Shown here: piece after piece, positions 35,962 to 47,949 of the stretch
How the letters are laid out: each line of letters opens with the position of its first letter
Numbering within the stretch: the first letter of the stretch is position 1
Assembly: GCA_025201345.1 (NCBI GenBank)
Contig: JAIXMG010000006.1
Coordinates: forward strand, 186,001 to 250,000
Direction: 5' to 3'
Length of the DNA: 64,000 nt
DNA from: Thamnidium elegans
Taxonomy: Eukaryota; Mucoromycota; Mucoromycetes; Mucorales; Mucoraceae
Made by a program: the position numbers and the translations under genes
Notes under the pieces: model-generated
The model's database searches: none
What the model was told of the DNA's origin: nothing
Seen by the model: the letters and a program-made list of their open reading frames with translations, nothing else

Positions 35962-37907
35962 TAAACAGTTATGCATGCGACATATTTTTTTTTTTGAAAA
36001 GCGCGACACTATTTTCTTTTAGATACGACACTATTTTCCTAATTTTTTTTTCTTGCGACATCACTTTAGCAAAAGATGTACTTTATTAAATCTTTTTTAG
36101 TAATATTATTTAAGATTTGATTTGAGTGCACCGAGAAAAAAAACAGCGCAGTTAATGACAAGGACTGATGCTCATATTCAAATTAGTTAATATATTTAAG
36201 AAGTTTTCGATATAAAAGAAAAACAAATACTTATATATCTACTTTTTTGTTATATTCGCGTAAGCTAAGAAAATAGAACCACAACACATGTAATAACGGT
36301 ACAAATCTCATTTAATCGTACGTAGCCTATCTACTCTGCAGTTCTGTGATACCCATCTGTTTTTTTTAGTTCAATTGTCGAATATTTAGAAAAAAATGAT
36401 AGGCATAAATTCTGATTAATACTATACCACTGCCAGTTTTTCTTTTATTTTCTATACTATCTCCCTCATATTTTCGACGTAAATCGGGCATCATATTCTA
36501 ATTAAACATAACTTATTGCAATTCACAAAAATCGTACAAGTAATAAAAGCTTATGATTATTAATACTGTTATAGCTACTACTTATTTCCTTTTCTTCTCT
36601 CATAGTTTACACAGCGTTATTTTGATAAAAAAAGCGCTTACTTTGATAACCGAGAGGGCAGTTTGTTTTAATATTACAAGCTACTAATAATGACGTCTCT
36701 ATATATTCAAACCGCCTTTAATGGATCAATGGAATATTGTGCTCTATTTGCGCTTATATTTTATTTATATTTTACATATCAGCGCTCAGATTTGAATTTT
36801 TGGTAAGTACCTTTCATATTTTTAGACTAAAAAAACAGCAGTTATTTTTTCCTAAAAAGAAAACCACAGGATGCAATTTTAAGGTACGCAAAAAATGCTG
36901 ATAATCAATGAGTACACTGTGTAAGGGATGGTAAAAAAGGAGTACGAAAAAAAAAGCTAAAAAAGATTAAGGGTTCAAAAGGGTACATAAAAATAAATAA
37001 ATAAAAGAACACGTTTAGAAAAAAACTTCAGAAAAATACAATAGCGATATAAATGCGAAATAAACTACAAAAGCCTTTAGCAAAATATTTCAGCATAATG
37101 CCAGGGTTCCGATTTTGACGGTACGCCTTTCGGTTAAAAGTCTAGAGTTCCGAAGCATGTCACTTTCATAATAGTATAGTCCAAAATTTACCATTATGCA
37201 TAAAATATACTGAAACCAATGTTCTTGCCGGATAGAACATTCAAAGTTCGTTCGTTTAAACATAAGTATAGTTATTTAGTGAATATAGAAGCAAATACTC
37301 CTTACAATCGCCCTCAACGTTCGCTAATTCACATATCCTTGTTTGTTTTGAAAAATCAGCTCATCTAAATTTAAAGTGCGAGTACGGCTGTATTTTACTT
37401 AAAATAGATTTAGATTTTTTTTATAGAACGTACTTATTTTACTAAGCTCTTTCGCATAAATCCGAATGATAAATAGTAGATAAAATTATACATGTATATA
37501 TATTAGTTATAGGAAATCAGATAAAAAACATAAGTCGTAACTTTTTTTCTTTAAACTACAAAATATCAACAAGCAAAACCGTAACCCTAAATAGCTTAAA
37601 CAATCAGGACCAATAACATGGACTTTGATCCTAGACTTAAACAAGTCATAAGTCCCAAGAAAACTTTTCAACTACAGCCACAAAAAACCTTTTAGGAATC
37701 AACCGGAAAAATAAGGGTGTCGTATACTATGCATATTAGAAATCCATAAAAAAAAAATACAATTACCACTTTCCATTTATTTATTAAAGTACCTACACAA
37801 GGTTAAAAAAAATGACGTTAAAAAGAAAATTGCACAATAGCTATTAAAATAATGTCAGAAGACCAAAGTAAAACTATATTTATTGGCATTGGTCATCTAA
37901 AACCTAT

Positions 37908-37909
<2 letters not shown>
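35962..37909. other. Gene-free AT-rich region
   Basis: Stops in all frames, many short A and T runs. No feature recognised. Confidence 0.5.

Positions 37910-37985
<76 letters not shown>
37910..37985. repeat. T32-A44 homopolymer junction
   Basis: A run of 32 T is directly followed by 44 A, a 76-bp tract able to fold into a long hairpin. It could be an insertion scar, a nucleosome-excluding element or a sequencing/assembly artefact. Confidence 0.8.
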
Positions 37986-37991
<6 letters not shown>

Positions 37992-38827
37992 ACCGCGCTT
38001 TTTGATAAAATCCAGGTTTTAAACCCTTTTTTATGAAGATATGTTAAATACTAGGTTATTATAAAAAGTAGCAATAAAATAAAAATATTTGCATTTTTTT
38101 CCTTTTTCCTTATTTTTTTTTGTGTTAAATACTGTACGTCACTAAAAGAATCAATATAGAATCTAAAAATATTTCTTGTACCAACTAATGGTAAGAAATA
38201 TAAACATAAACGCATGAGCCAGCGATCATGTACGCATAGGTGTAAAGCAAAGCTAAACTTAAATATAAATATTGATCATTTTCATAGCTTTCTGCGACTA
38301 ACTCGATCAGCAAAATTTTAAATAAGAACTGCAGTTTTATTTCATAGTGTTTTAAATTCTTATCTTTATGTATATTCGTGCTATGTAAGGTGTAGTGCAG
38401 CATTATTATGTCACGTAAATTAATACGTGTACAAATATCCGAAGGGTTGCGAACAACATGACAGTCGCACATTAGAATACAAACAACGGGAAACCACTAA
38501 ATAAGATATAATTTAAAAAGAGTAATTATTCGATATATTACTTTTTTTTTTGTAACTTAAAAAAAAAATCAAAACATAACTCAGTTTTATTACTCTCATA
38601 GCCTCGATCAAACTATTGGATATTGGTCCAATACTGAATGTGATTTTTTTTTAAAAAAAAGAAGCAAATTTAAGCCAATTATAGGCTATACCTTAGACTC
38701 ATATACAGAACTATAGATGGTTGATGCATATATAAAAGAAAAGAAAAGAAAAAAAAGGAAAAAAAAAAAAAAAAGAAATCAGGTTTACTTTCCTTAACTG
38801 CTACAAATAATTCTTACAAATATTTCG
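37986..38827. other. Upstream region of PDC paralogue 2
   Basis: No gene. ATTGGTCCAAT occurs near 38622, and a TATA-like tatataaa at 38729-38736, about 92 bp before the ATG. Confidence 0.45.
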
Positions 38828-40507
38828 ATGTCTACTATTTCAATCGGTGAATACATCCTTAACCGCATCAAAGAACTTTGCATTGACACTGTTTTTGGAG
38901 TTCCTGGTGATTTCAACATGCCTCTATTAGATTTAATTGATTACGATTCAGAGTTGGTTTGGTGCAGTAGTGCTAACGAGTTAAATGCCTCTTACGCTGC
39001 TGATGGTTACTCTCGTGTTAGAGGTATTAGCGCTCTTGTTACTTCCTTCGGATTAGGCGAACTTTCTTCTATGAATGGCCTTGCTGGATCTTACTCCGAG
39101 ATGGTACCAGTTATACATATCGTAGGAACCCCTCGTACGATCGTTTCAGATTCCAGTGTTACACAGAGCCATGCTGTTGGGAATGGTGATTACGACATAT
39201 TCTACAAGATGTCTTCGATGATTTCAGCAGCATCTACAAACGTGACCCTCGTTGATGCTATTGAAGAAATAGATCGCGTCATTCAAACAGCTGTAATCAA
39301 CAAACGTCCTGGCTATATTGGTATCCCTATCAACTTGATACACGCTCGAGTTGAGGTCCCGAAAATTATTCCTCTTCAACTTTCATCTCCTAAAAATCCC
39401 GAAGAGTTACAATCAGTAGCCCTGAAACAAATTCTAAAGGAAATAAAGGCGGCAAAGTATCCCATTGTTATTGTTGACGGCTGCATTTTACGCCATGGAT
39501 TAGAAATTGAAGTAAACAAATTTGTTGAACGCTCAGGATTCCCTACTTTCTCTGCTCCTATGGGTAAAGGATCTGTTAATACGGAACTTGCAAATTATCG
39601 AGGTATTTATTGCTGCGATGAAGTCTCTCTTAGTGGTATCGAAGCAGAAATTCAGAAGGCAGATTTATTGATTGAGATTGGTTCTATAAAAGCAGATTTT
39701 AACACGGGTCATTTTTCTTTTGGGCCAGAGAGAACGAAAACAATCTCACTAAATAGTCGTATTACAATTATTTATCATGCCGAATATCCTGGGGTTGGAA
39801 TGCATGAATTACTACCACTAGTAACTGCTTCGCTCCCGACCGAAAAGGCACAATTTGAATATTCCCCACGCATAAGACCAAATCCAATTGACGCCAGCAT
39901 GAACGAAATCACTCATAACTACTTATGGAATAAGGTTCCTGAATACGTTGGACCTAACAATATAATTGTCGGCGAAATTGGATCTTCAGAAATCGCTTTA
40001 TTCAACATGGAGTGTCCTAAAAATACCATATTCATCAGTCAAATCCTTTGGGTTTCTACAGGATATTCTGTTAGCGCTGCCGTTGGTGCTGCGATGGCAG
40101 ACCGTAGCCGTAAAGTATATCTATTTGTTAGCAATGATGCATTTCTCGTTACAGCTCAAGAGATTGAAGTATTTATCCGACAAGGCCTTACACCGGTCAT
40201 ATGTCTTTTAAAAAACAATAACTATCGCACCGAAAAGCTTGTCCATGGCCCCTATTGCATGTATAACAATTTCAAAATGTGGGAATATAGTAGGTCTTTA
40301 AACTTTTCTGGTGGTAATACTAATGAAAACAAAGCAACAGGAAGGAAGCATGCTATTGTAGGCATTGAAGCCAAAGTGAATACACCACAAGAATTCGAAA
40401 GCGCCATGAAAAAAATCACTCAGCAAACAGATAAAATTCATTTTTTAGAAATCGTAATGCCGCGGACAGAGGATTCTTGTGATTCTAGTTTAATAACAGA
40501 TCCTTAA
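38828..40507 (+). CDS. Pyruvate-decarboxylase paralogue 2 with altered cofactor site
   Basis: Intronless, 559 residues, alignable throughout with the flanking paralogues. Asp28 and Glu51 are kept. His114 is replaced (Gln113-Ser114-His115, against HH in the paralogues). The Mg2+/ThDP motif is destroyed: GDGS is Ser-Asn-Asp-Ala at 435-438, and NNDGY is Lys-Asn-Asn-Asn-Tyr at 462-466. The nearby Glu in TEKLVHG is kept. In yeast Pdc1 the GDG Asp and the NDG residues hold the metal, so ThDP-dependent decarboxylation is unlikely. The frame is open with no stop or frameshift, so the gene seems to be under selection for something else, for example as a regulatory subunit of a PDC hetero-oligomer. That role is inference. 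Confidence 0.88.
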   Translation: MSTISIGEYILNRIKELCIDTVFGVPGDFNMPLLDLIDYDSELVWCSSANELNASYAADGYSRVRGISALVTSFGLGELSSMNGLAGSYSEMVPVIHIVGTPRTIVSDSSVTQSHAVGNGDYDIFYKMSSMISAASTNVTLVDAIEEIDRVIQTAVINKRPGYIGIPINLIHARVEVPKIIPLQLSSPKNPEELQSVALKQILKEIKAAKYPIVIVDGCILRHGLEIEVNKFVERSGFPTFSAPMGKGSVNTELANYRGIYCCDEVSLSGIEAEIQKADLLIEIGSIKADFNTGHFSFGPERTKTISLNSRITIIYHAEYPGVGMHELLPLVTASLPTEKAQFEYSPRIRPNPIDASMNEITHNYLWNKVPEYVGPNNIIVGEIGSSEIALFNMECPKNTIFISQILWVSTGYSVSAAVGAAMADRSRKVYLFVSNDAFLVTAQEIEVFIRQGLTPVICLLKNNNYRTEKLVHGPYCMYNNFKMWEYSRSLNFSGGNTNENKATGRKHAIVGIEAKVNTPQEFESAMKKITQQTDKIHFLEIVMPRTEDSCDSSLITDP

Positions 40508-41723
40508 AAAAGTTTCAAAAACTTACTGCATATAGATTTTTCTTATGAGTTTTTCTTAGTAAACAAATAAAAGTAGTTCAAAAAATAGTATAGTCTCACA
40601 ACTTTTACGTTGAAAAAATTGAATTACACATACTGATTCTGGTATATGTATTTTTTTTATCAGTGTATTTTTTTTTTTTTTTACGATCGACGGAGTTTAT
40701 CATCATAAACCATACAATTTTTATAGTGTAGCTCTGGTTCTAAGTATCCTCTTTTTGACTATGTGGACTAACAATGCATATATATATATATATATCATCA
40801 GTTTAGAAAGTAACGTTTGCATTACTTTAAAGAAACTTCTGATACTGGCAACAAGCGCTGGTAGTTACAAGTTACTTATAAAACAGTTTGGTTAAAAATA
40901 TAGCTTTTTTTTTTATATAATAATTTCTATTAGCTCAGTATCCAAAATTATAGTGAATTTAAGATTTTTTTTATTAATCTCTCATATATTTTCTATTTTT
41001 TGTGATCATTCATGCATAACCAATGATTTGATTTAATCTAGACCAAATGTATATTGGAATGTAAGATTGACATAACGCAAGGCTAACTCGAAATCTGATG
41101 AAAATCGTAAAAAAATCGATTAGATCATATATGTACAATTTTAGATTTCGACCGCAGATCTATATCACGAACTTATCGTAATATCGTTATAACAATATGC
41201 GCGAACAATAGTTTAGAATAAGTGAGTTGTTTTGGGTATCGCAGCTTATATCTTGAGTCAAAAGTTAAATATATAAAAAAGAAGAAGCATCGATTAAAGT
41301 TTATTTCTGTTCCTGACTTTGCAAGAACCAAAAATTCGGATATTCATATAAGGAAAAGGGGCGAACTTTATCAAAATGGATACCATTACCAGCTTTACTA
41401 AAGTATGCTATAATAATCCAGCTCTATAATCGTTTGAACCTTCCAAATTATAAATCTGATTGAAATATGCTAATGGTACTTAGTATCGTGTTAATAGTGC
41501 AAAAAACCTTCATATCCAGTGTAATGCGGGCTAGCCTTCGTTAACCTTAATATCATCAGTGACTTAGTAAATGTTTTGGTCATGATACCACCGCCATGCT
41601 CATGCTTTCCCCTATTATAGCTAGTCTTTTCAGAATTTCTAAAACGTTAAATATATCACTTAATCAAAATATATACAAGTTGCAGTTCAAAGTTTAAAAA
41701 TGAAAGTTCTTCGAATATTCTTA

Positions 41724-41763
<40 letters not shown>

Positions 41764-43639
41764 TATTGTCTGTATCGAATAACATCTTAGTTAGTGTTGA
41801 AGTCTTACTGATATAGTTGAAATAGGGAAAAGAATAACAGTACCATATCTACAAAAGGGAAATTGGCTTAACAAAAGTATACGTCAATGTTTATTACTTT
41901 CTTTTTCGAGTTAGAACTGATCACTATTTAACATTTGTTACCCGCTTTCCTTATAAAATAAATTTCTTGATCATAATTCATTTAACTCGATAATACTATA
42001 AAGATATTTACTGTCGAGAAAGGGCATTTTTTTTCTTACTTACTGTGGTTACCATAGATTTGTATTTGTGACACAATTCCTATTAAAATTATACTTTCTA
42101 TAGCTTTTTGTTTCAATCCAAACAATAAGGAAAGAAAACATATATTTTTAGACTGTAAAAAAACGAGAGCTTCATCAAATTTTGGTATTATTTTAGGCTA
42201 TCAAATTAAAAAGAAACGAGTAATACCTATTCAAAGGGTACTTTCTGTATCTATAAAAGCACTTCAAGTAAACAAGAGTACTTTTAAAATATTGCTTTTG
42301 TATATAAAAAGACTAGACTTAAAATTAGTGCACATACAACCACAAAGGAAATCAAAGTTTTTTAAGCTTTCGAGAGTTTATTAACGAAAAAAATAGCACA
42401 CCGATTAATCTTTATCTCGGTTATTTTTTTTACCGCTATTTTCAAAAAAAAAAAAATCCTCCCATAATAAATCACTTTCATTATTCATACGTTAATTTGC
42501 TTATGTGATATATTCACATAGATGTCTACAATTTTTTGTGACAACTTATACCTTCTACTGACTTTTTTTTCTTAAAAAATCAAATGTAGTAATATACGAG
42601 CATTTTAAAATAGATCCTTATGCGCCGTATATATATATATAAAAGAATACTTCGCGTATATATTAAAAACACCGTGTTTAAAAGTGAACCAATTTGTAGT
42701 TAAATCTTGATAAAGAACTGTTATCAGGATCAGAAAAATGATTCTGTAGCAGTATTTGTATTGTTTAAAAAGTAGATATTAATAAAATATACATACTATT
42801 ACTTTTATAAAATAAAACTTGTTCAAAAAAGAGTACAATAAAGCTAGCCCGTTTTTTTTTTTTTTTTTTTTCGATTACAATAAATAATAAGATAGACCTT
42901 TATAAAAAAGATAGCGGATCAACACACATCTTAGATTTTACGACTGGCAGGAAAATAGAAACAATAAAAGTAAATGTGCGCGTAATGGAAAACAAAACGC
43001 CATACAGTTACAATAAAAACTGTTGTAAGATGATAAGAGTTGAATATAATACCTCTTCACTTGTCACGTGTTATTAATTGGTCAAAGAAAAAAAGGGAAG
43101 CATTTTATGTTGCCAATTATTTTACTATTAGGGATAGAAGTCGTGGTAAAAAGATAAGAGTAAAAAAAAAAGAGGGAGTTTTACTACGTAAGGTTAATTC
43201 CAATAATGTCAACTTATGCATTTTGACTGTTATTAAAATTAAGAAAATTTTACAAATAAGAAAGGCTAAAGTCGATATGTTGTTATAAAAAAAAGACGTA
43301 TAAAAAAACCATAGACAAGATACCAGCTTCATATGGACGAGTAATGATTATAGGAAAAGACATAGCTAAAACGGTATATAGAAAAGAAAAGAGTATCGAA
43401 AACACCGAAACATGAGAACATAAAGCCTCCTCAGCCCTTTTTTATAATACGATCAAACGCATTAAATTCACATATAGCTGAAATAAAAGGAACCCTTCAA
43501 AATCGTGATTTAAGACCGTTCCGATTAGAACAAACGCTCCAGGTAAAAAAACAGTGTCCCTTAATCCCAAAAAAGACATATAAAGAGGAAAACTGGTTAG
43601 ATATTATTTATCAATCAATATTTTATATATATATAAAAA
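40508..43639. other. Gene-free AT-rich region upstream of PDC paralogue 3
   Basis: About 3.1 kb. It has a T27 run at about 41730-41756 and a T20 run near 42852-42871. A CACGTG lies near 43065 and TATA-like runs at 43576 and 43624-43636. The frame 43040-43288 is lysine-rich low complexity and is not called. Confidence 0.5.
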
Positions 43640-45316
43640 ATGCATACCACTTCGCCCAATTTCATCTCTATAGGTCAACATATCCTCAATCGTTTCAAGG
43701 AACTTGGGATTGACACTATATTTGGTGTACCAAGCGACTTTAATATGCCACTGTTAGATCTACTTGAAGAAGACGAAACATTAACTTGGGGAAATAATGC
43801 CAATGAACTAAACGCTGCATATGCCGCTGACGGATACGCTCGTATTCGCGGAATCAGTGCTCTAGTTACTGCGTTTGGTGTAGGTGAACTCTCTGCCATG
43901 AACGGTATCGCCGGTGCTTACTCTGAAATGCTACCTATCATTCATATCGTAGGCTCTCCACGAACGCAATACCGCGAATCACATGCTTTAATACACCACA
44001 CGTTGGGAAACGGTGATTACGACATATTCTACAAAATGTCTTCCATGCTTGCAAGCGCATCTACCAACGTCACTGTATCTAACGCAGTTTCTGAAATTGA
44101 TCGTGTTATTTCCACTGCATTTATAACGAAGCGGCCAGGGTACATTGGTCTGCCTTGTGATATTGTGAACGCTATGGTAGAAGTACCCGCCACCGCCTTG
44201 CTTTGCATTGACCCACCAAAAAGTCCCGTCAAATCACTAGCTACTGCAAACGCCCTTATTCTAAAAGAAATTAATGACGCTAAGCACCCTATTATTATAT
44301 CTGACATTGGTATTCTTCGTTTCCACTTGGAATCTGAGGCCAATGCGTTCATTGAACGAACTGGGTTTCCTACCTATACTGCACCTATGGGTAAAGGTAG
44401 TGTCAACATCGACTTACCTAATTACCGTGGAGTCTACTGCGGTGCACTGTCTTTAGACGGGATTCAACAGGAGCTTGAAACAGCCGATCTTTTAATCGAA
44501 TTAGGGCCTATTAAATCGGATTTCAATACCGGAAATTTTACGTTTGGGCTAGAACACGTCAAGACCATTGTATTGCATAGTTACGATGTTACTATTGATC
44601 AAGCCGAATACGCGGGTGTACGAATGCAAGAACTATTACCCATGCTAACACAAGGTATCAATGCCAAGCCGTCATTAGAATTTGGACCACTAGTAAAACA
44701 AAAGCCTATTGATCAAGGGTCAAACGAAATTACAAGCAACTACCTTTGGAATAAAGTTAACGAGTATATTAAACCCAATAGTATTGTTGTAACAGAAACT
44801 GGGTCTTCAGGGTTTGCTGCACCCAATGCACTTCATGCCAAAGATAACACTTACATTAGTCAAGTCCTTTGGGGATCCATTGGATATTCTGTACCTGCCG
44901 CAGTTGGTGCAGCCATGGCTGCACGTCACCGACAAATTTATCTGTTTGTTGGTGACGGGTCTTTTCAAGTAACTGCTCAAGAGGTCTCGGTATTTATCCG
45001 TCATGGACTAACTCCCGTAATTTTTCTCTTAAACAATGATGGGTACCTGACCGAGAAATTAATTAATGGTCCTCACAGTAGCTACAATAACTTTCAAATG
45101 TGGGAGTACAGTAAAGCTATGACTTTCTTTGGAGCTCATTTAGAAACAAATCAAAATAGAAAAATTGGTTTAGAGGTACAGGTAAAAACTCGCAAGGAAT
45201 TTGAAAGTGCTATGGAAACTGTTATTCAAGAGCCTGGTAAGATTCATTTTTTGGAATTAGTGATGCCTCAGTTTGATGCGCCCCGCGAACTCGAAATGTT
45301 GGCTGAATCATTTTAA
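43640..45316 (+). CDS. Pyruvate decarboxylase, paralogue 3
   Basis: Intronless, 558 residues, with an N-terminus five residues longer than paralogue 1. The active site is complete: GVPSDFN keeps the Asp (the neighbouring Gly is Ser), NNANELN has the Glu, and HHTLGNGDY the His pair. GDGS is at 438-441 and NNDGY at 465-469, with the Glu in LTEKLING. It is expected to decarboxylate pyruvate or a related 2-oxo acid. Codon use is somewhat richer in C-ending codons than in the neighbours. It is third in the same orientation after paralogues 1 and 2. Confidence 0.92.
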   Translation: MHTTSPNFISIGQHILNRFKELGIDTIFGVPSDFNMPLLDLLEEDETLTWGNNANELNAAYAADGYARIRGISALVTAFGVGELSAMNGIAGAYSEMLPIIHIVGSPRTQYRESHALIHHTLGNGDYDIFYKMSSMLASASTNVTVSNAVSEIDRVISTAFITKRPGYIGLPCDIVNAMVEVPATALLCIDPPKSPVKSLATANALILKEINDAKHPIIISDIGILRFHLESEANAFIERTGFPTYTAPMGKGSVNIDLPNYRGVYCGALSLDGIQQELETADLLIELGPIKSDFNTGNFTFGLEHVKTIVLHSYDVTIDQAEYAGVRMQELLPMLTQGINAKPSLEFGPLVKQKPIDQGSNEITSNYLWNKVNEYIKPNSIVVTETGSSGFAAPNALHAKDNTYISQVLWGSIGYSVPAAVGAAMAARHRQIYLFVGDGSFQVTAQEVSVFIRHGLTPVIFLLNNDGYLTEKLINGPHSSYNNFQMWEYSKAMTFFGAHLETNQNRKIGLEVQVKTRKEFESAMETVIQEPGKIHFLELVMPQFDAPRELEMLAESF

Positions 45317-45929
45317 TGGTACCCCTATTTTAATAAAATAAAGACAAATTTTGTGTAATCAAATATATTGAATAAATTTTGTTCGTTTTGAAAGAATCTT
45401 GCGTGAATCAAGTTGGAACAACAAGTACACATATGTATATTGCTTCAAGTCTCCTTTACCAATGTTAAAATTGTACCAAAAACAAGCTTCTGCGCAAAAC
45501 TCCAGCAATATTATACTGTCTTTTACCCACCAAGACATAAGTTGACTTGCGCCGCTTTTCAAACAATTGTCATCCAAGCTGTTGGCCAGTCAAACTCAAA
45601 AAGTCTTTTTTTGATATTTCTTTTTTGCTCCGTAAAGGCCCTCATGTGTCAATTTATCTATTTTGCTTGCCAGGAATACTTTTTCCGCTTACTGGCAAAA
45701 TAAATAAAAGAGTTCAAAACGGACAAAAATTTACCGGCCGCACTGTGTAATAATAAAGTGCTTCTTTAAAGTATCCGAGAATAATTGTACAACCTAATAC
45801 AGGGATGATGGGTTCACAAAATAATAATAGTAATAGTTATAAAAGTCTGTTTCTTTTTTAATTGACATTTGAGTATATATATGTATAATGCGCTTTGACA
45901 CGGGTATCTATCTATTATGTTTAGAGTGT
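45317..45929. other. Spacer between PDC paralogue 3 and kinase
   Basis: Convergent intergenic region of 613 bp. Overlapping frames on both strands are not coding-like. Confidence 0.45.
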
Positions 45930-46969
45930 CTATTCTTCTTCTTCTTCGTCTTCCTCTGGAATCATTTTGCTCTCCAGTCTATTCCTTAAATTATTATTTC
46001 TTTGTTCTTCTAAATGGTATCTTGAACGTGGAATTAATACATCGACTCTACTGGGCTAAAAGCGGAAAAACCTTAAAGTTAAAAATGATTGTGTTTGTTT
46101 TTTTTTTAAAAAAAAAAAAGCACTTTACCATCGGAGAAACTTTATGAAAAGCAGTTTCTTGTTCGTGATAGTATATTTTATCAGTCATATCACTATCAGT
46201 ATCCTCGTCATCCTCCTCATATTCAGCTACTGACGTAGCAGGAGACGACGCTAAAGAGCTTTGATCATCATCAAATTCATCATCAGCAGTTGAGCTACAT
46301 GTAGAGCTAGTGTTGATAATTTGTTCCTCCTTGGGAATAATAGGAGTCAATGTGTTCAACGCAGGGTCAAGTATAAGCGTTGGAATCATTGTTTTCAACA
46401 TAAACTTGTGTTGTTGAATTGCCCCAGGTATACTGGTTGGTGGTACAATAAGGTTACGAGTTTTGTTCAGGTTGAACCACGATTTTAATGAAGCCAACCA
46501 CGTTTGTTCTTCTGTTTGTGTAGCACAAGCAGTAGTAACCTTGTGTGACGTGGTTGATAGTAACATTGTCCATAGAGTTCCGAGCATACCGACATGATTC
46601 GTTTGCATCTTTTCCACAGTAGAACTATTAAAGCCAGCTTTTAAAAGTGTTTGTGATAGATGACGTTCATTTTCTTTTGTATGCTGCAAAGGTAAAGTAG
46701 GTGTCACAAGGTCATCGGATCTTAACCAAGGATGGTTTATTATGTCTTGTATGGTAGCACGATCTGGAGGGTTCAAGTTTAATATCTTATGGATAAGGTC
46801 GGTCACTTGCTCAGAAAAATAACAGGGAATAGTGTAATCTATTGATACTACTTTTCTTTGTATGACTGATTCACAATCATCATCAAAGGGTAGTTCTCCC
46901 GCTAAAAGAGTATAAAGTATTACACCCAAAGACCAAACATCCGTAGCTAAAAGAAAAAAGAAGGGTTAC

Positions 46970-47010
<41 letters not shown>

Positions 47011-47949
47011 ATATACGTTTATATATAGAAACTAACCTGGACCATCATACTTTTGACGTTGAATTACCTCTAAAATAATAGTAGGAAAATTTAGGAGAGA
47101 GAGAAAAAAAAAAGAAAAAAAAAAAAGGCGTACGGATTAGTTTAAAATAATCCTTTTTTTCCTTTTTTTTTTTCCTTTTTTTTTTTCGTTCTTTTTTTTT
47201 TCTTACCTGGAGCAGAATAAGCTAAACTACCACAAAACGTTTTTAATAGTTGATTTTTATCTGTTTGACGTGCAAATCCAAAATCACAAATCTTTACATG
47301 ATTATGCTGATCTAGCAATATATTCTCAAGTTTTAAATCACGATGGATGATACCTAGCGAATGGCTGTACTGTATAGCATCAAGTAACTGCAGAAACCAT
47401 TTTTTAACGTGGTTTTCCGAAAATCTCTTTTTACGCGCCAACGCATCAAACAAATCACCATTAGGGCAATGTTCGGAAACAATAAAGATGTTTTGTTCCG
47501 TGCTCAAGATTTCATAAAGTGAAACGATATTTGGATGAGATAATTGCCGGTGATGGTGTATTTCGCGTGCCATTAAAGGAGCATGCTTTTTACTAATTTT
47601 CTTAATGGCTACAGGTCGACAGGTTAGTTGATGTACGCCCAATTTCACTTTGCCGTAACTTCCCTAAAATAATAATAAAGAAAAAAAAAAAAACTTGTTA
47701 CTTGATCCCTTTATTTTTCTTCTTTTAGCTTTTAGTTACCATGCCAATCGTTTCTCCAAGAGAATAGCAGCCGATAGATTTTAACTTTGGTGAAGCAAGT
47801 TCTTTTAATAGATCATTATAATCTGAAGCCAACTTTTTTTTATGTTTATTTTGTTAGCTGATTTTTTTTTTTTCTTATCTTTTTTATATCCATCTTTTTT
47901 ATTATTATTATACCTTGGCTTTTTGGTTTCGAATAATAGAATGAGACAT
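45930..47949 (-). CDS. Serine/threonine protein kinase, CAMK group
   Basis: Six exons in transcript order: 47914-47949, 47740-47832, 47207-47663, 47037-47069 (33 bp), 46129-46946, 45930-46055, summing to 520 residues. Kinase motifs: IGMGSYGKVKLG (glycine loop), VAIKKI (Lys), IIHRDLKLEN (catalytic loop), ICDFGFAR (metal), FCGSLAYSAPE split by the 33-bp exon, and TDVWSLGVILYTLLAGELPF. The activation loop KTFCGS resembles Kin4/Snf1-like CAMK kinases. The C-terminal tail is acidic (EEDDEDTDSD; final EEDEEEE) and may be regulatory. A Kin4/Frk1-like role in polarity or stress is possible but not shown. Confidence 0.9.
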
